Origin: Bacteroides sp.
GTDB lineage: Bacteria; Bacteroidota; Bacteroidia; Bacteroidales; Muribaculaceae
Direction: 5' to 3'
NCBI GenBank assembly: GCA_014802015.1
Contig: JAAVDB010000002.1
Coordinates: forward strand, 54,098 to 118,097
Length of the DNA stretch: 64,000 nt
Below are positions 62,981 through 64,000 of this stretch, in pieces; positions within the stretch are counted from its first letter, which is position 1; each line of letters begins with the position of its first letter. The position numbers and the translations under genes are program-made. Below the pieces are notes generated by a model. It did no database searches. It saw only the letters and a list, made by a program, of their open reading frames with translations, and was not told the DNA's origin.

Positions 62981-63454
62981 ATGGCTTCATCTTCAGATCG
63001 CCTTGACGGAACCGATATCAAGATTCTGCGGTTGCTTCAGCAGAATGCCCGGCTTACGCTTAAAGAGATAGGCGCGCGTGTAAACCTGTCGTCAACTCCT
63101 GTTTACGAGCGGTTCCGGCGTCTGGAACGAGAGGGGTATATACAGCGTTATGTGGCGGTGCTTGATGTAGATAAACTGAATATGGGCTTTACGGTCTATT
63201 GCAGTGTCAAGCTCAAGCAGCAGAATCTGGAGATGACCGAGGGATTTGCGTCTGCCATACGTGAGCTGCGTGAGGTGACTGAGTGTTATAATGTTTCGGG
63301 TCGATATGATTATCTGCTGAAAATTCAGGCTTCGAGTATGAAGGCTTATAGGGATTTCGTTCTGAACGTGCTCGGCTCAATGGATGCGGTGGCTTCGTTT
63401 GAGTCAACGTTCGTGATGGATGAGTTAAAGCATGATTACGGAATTTCTATCTGA
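62981..63454 (+). CDS. Lrp/AsnC-family transcriptional regulator (second of two)
   Basis: A 157-residue regulator with N-terminal helix-turn-helix (LDGTDIKILRLLQQNARLTLKEIGARVNLSSTPVYERFRRLEREG, read as short segments) and C-terminal RAM domain (about 70-150) with VSGRYDYLLKI. I start at ATG 62981, directly before the family N-terminus; an in-frame upstream ATG would add 12 residues. It is divergent from cysK. It is distinct in sequence from the regulator at 28489. Its effector is not evident, but a sulfur amino acid is a reasonable guess. Confidence 0.93.
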   Translation: MASSSDRLDGTDIKILRLLQQNARLTLKEIGARVNLSSTPVYERFRRLEREGYIQRYVAVLDVDKLNMGFTVYCSVKLKQQNLEMTEGFASAIRELREVTECYNVSGRYDYLLKIQASSMKAYRDFVLNVLGSMDAVASFESTFVMDELKHDYGISI

Positions 63455-63522
63455 GACGGCGAGTGAAGACTGTGTCTATATAATATAATAAGGTGGTAAA
63501 CGCTTGTCGGAAAAGAAGAATG

Positions 63523-63560
63523 AAAATAGTGCGAAAAATAGTGCGATTTTTTCGCGAAAA
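63523..63560. promoter_or_regulatory. Tandem 12-bp repeat and palindrome upstream of the tRNA promoter
   Basis: AAAATAGTGCGA occurs twice in tandem (63523-63534 and 63535-63546), followed by the 12-bp perfect palindrome TTTTCGCGAAAA (63549-63560), ending two bases before the tRNA -33 box. The AT tracts are spaced like upstream promoter elements or protein-binding sites. Confidence 0.5.
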
Positions 63561-63562
63561 TA

Positions 63563-63594
63563 TTTGCACGGATAAAAAAAACGTTGTACTTTTG
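63563..63594 (+). promoter_or_regulatory. Bacteroidetes-type promoter for the tRNA operon
   Basis: TTTG (63563-63566) and TACTTTTG (63587-63594) are separated by exactly 20 nt. The leader contains a small hairpin CTCTTG/CAAGAG (63619-63634) before the first tRNA at 63649, perhaps a processing signal. Confidence 0.85.
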
Positions 63595-63648
63595 CATCGC
63601 AATTGAGAGAGATACTTACTCTTGACTGCAAGAGAACATCAATTTGTT

Positions 63649-63722
63649 GCCTCTTTAGCTCAGTTGGCCAGAGCACGTGATTTGTAATCTCGGGGTCGTT
63701 GGTTCGAATCCGACAAGAGGCT
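63649..63722 (+). tRNA. tRNA-Thr (anticodon TGT)
   Basis: 74 nt, acceptor GCCTCTT/AAGAGGC with discriminator T, canonical D and T arms (GGTTCGAATCC), and anticodon loop TTTGTAA (anticodon TGT). The anticodon stem CGTGA/TCTCG contains one T-T mismatch. No CCA is encoded. Confidence 0.95.
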
Positions 63723-63748
63723 CAACTAAACTTTAGAAAAAGGAATTA

Positions 63749-63831
63749 GGGCGAATACCAGAGTGGCCAAATGGGGCAGACTGTAAATCTGCTGGTTTTT
63801 ACCTTCGGTGGTTCGAATCCATCTTCGCCCA
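63749..63831 (+). tRNA. tRNA-Tyr (anticodon GTA)
   Basis: 83 nt, acceptor GGGCGAA/TTCGCCC, anticodon loop CTGTAAA (GTA), and a long variable arm typical of class II tRNAs. The discriminator is A; no CCA is encoded. A substrate for queuosine modification, and queA is in this window. Confidence 0.95.
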
Positions 63832-63844
63832 CAAACTTCTTTTT

Positions 63845-63920
63845 GCGGAAGTAGCTCAGTTGATAGAGCATCAGCCTTCCAAGCTGAGGGTCGCGAGTTT
63901 GAGCCTCGTCTTCCGCTCCA
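63845..63920 (+). tRNA. tRNA-Gly (anticodon TCC), with encoded CCA
   Basis: 76 nt including an encoded CCA, acceptor GCGGAAG/CTTCCGC with discriminator T, and anticodon loop CTTCCAA (TCC). The D-loop has G18-A19 instead of G18-G19, and the T-loop is TTTGAGC, with T56 instead of C56: a matched tertiary substitution. Confidence 0.95.
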
Positions 63921-63937
63921 CTTTTTGAAAACATTAC

Positions 63938-64000
<63 letters not shown>

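Overview
The window reads as about 64 kb of a Bacteroidales chromosome, most likely Muribaculaceae or a close relative. The evidence is: promoters of the Bacteroidetes type (TTTG, about 20 nt, TAnnTTTG); absence of obvious Shine-Dalgarno sequences; a SusC/SusD pair with surface lipoproteins; a C10 peptidase with a type IX secretion sorting tail; DUF3256 and DUF5106 proteins; an Rnf complex; and the tRNA order Thr-Tyr-Gly-Thr, which in Bacteroidales leads into tuf. The genus is inferred, not proven. Nothing indicates a plasmid, prophage, insertion sequence or CRISPR array.

Layout. 1-6 kb (+): the 3' part of rlmN coupled to an MFS exporter, then an envelope operon (lptE, a TPR-like protein, secG) and an MsbA-type lipid/peptide ABC exporter, closed by a bidirectional terminator. 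6-10.2 kb (-): proC, a metallo-hydrolase, a DUF3256 protein and a DEAD-box RNA helicase with a structured leader. 10.5-18 kb (+): a SusC/SusD outer-membrane uptake operon with two lipoproteins and no glycoside hydrolase. It faces a convergent secreted C10 cysteine peptidase (18.0-20.5 kb, -). 20.8-25.8 kb (+): a TolC/HlyD/two-permease export operon with no ATPase gene. 25.8-28.3 kb: ruvB overlapping a flippase gene. 28.5-29 kb (-): an Lrp/AsnC regulator.

29.3-42.8 kb (+) is a long co-directional housekeeping run: acyl-CoA ligase, asd, DedA, rpe, queA, a thioredoxin-like DUF5106 protein, DoxX, mnmA, a bifunctional nuclease, a nucleoside-type permease, rsmE, kdsA and a TPR protein. 42.9-50.9 kb is a small carbohydrate-degradation island: a beta-helix hydrolase with a C-terminal PDZ domain, a GH106-type alpha-L-rhamnosidase and a GH2 enzyme. 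It looks directed at rhamnose-containing pectin. 51-54.9 kb (-) holds rnfDGEA without rnfB or rnfC, plus a Na+/Ca2+ exchanger. 55-60.4 kb (-) holds a uracil-DNA-glycosylase-family protein, efp, slyD with a Cys/Gly tail, a zinc-ribbon coiled-coil protein, a Nif3-like protein and aspS. 60.5-61.6 kb (-) holds two paralogous small lipoproteins. 61.8-63.5 kb holds cysK divergent from a second Lrp regulator. The window ends inside a tRNA array.

The points most worth a second look are the SusCD/peptidase locus, the PDZ-tailed beta-helix enzyme, the ATPase-less export operon, the rnfBC-less Rnf operon, the duplicated lipoproteins, the compensatory A19-U56 pair in tRNA-Gly, and three places where an upstream terminator is fused to a downstream promoter. 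No whole system here is clearly unprecedented.
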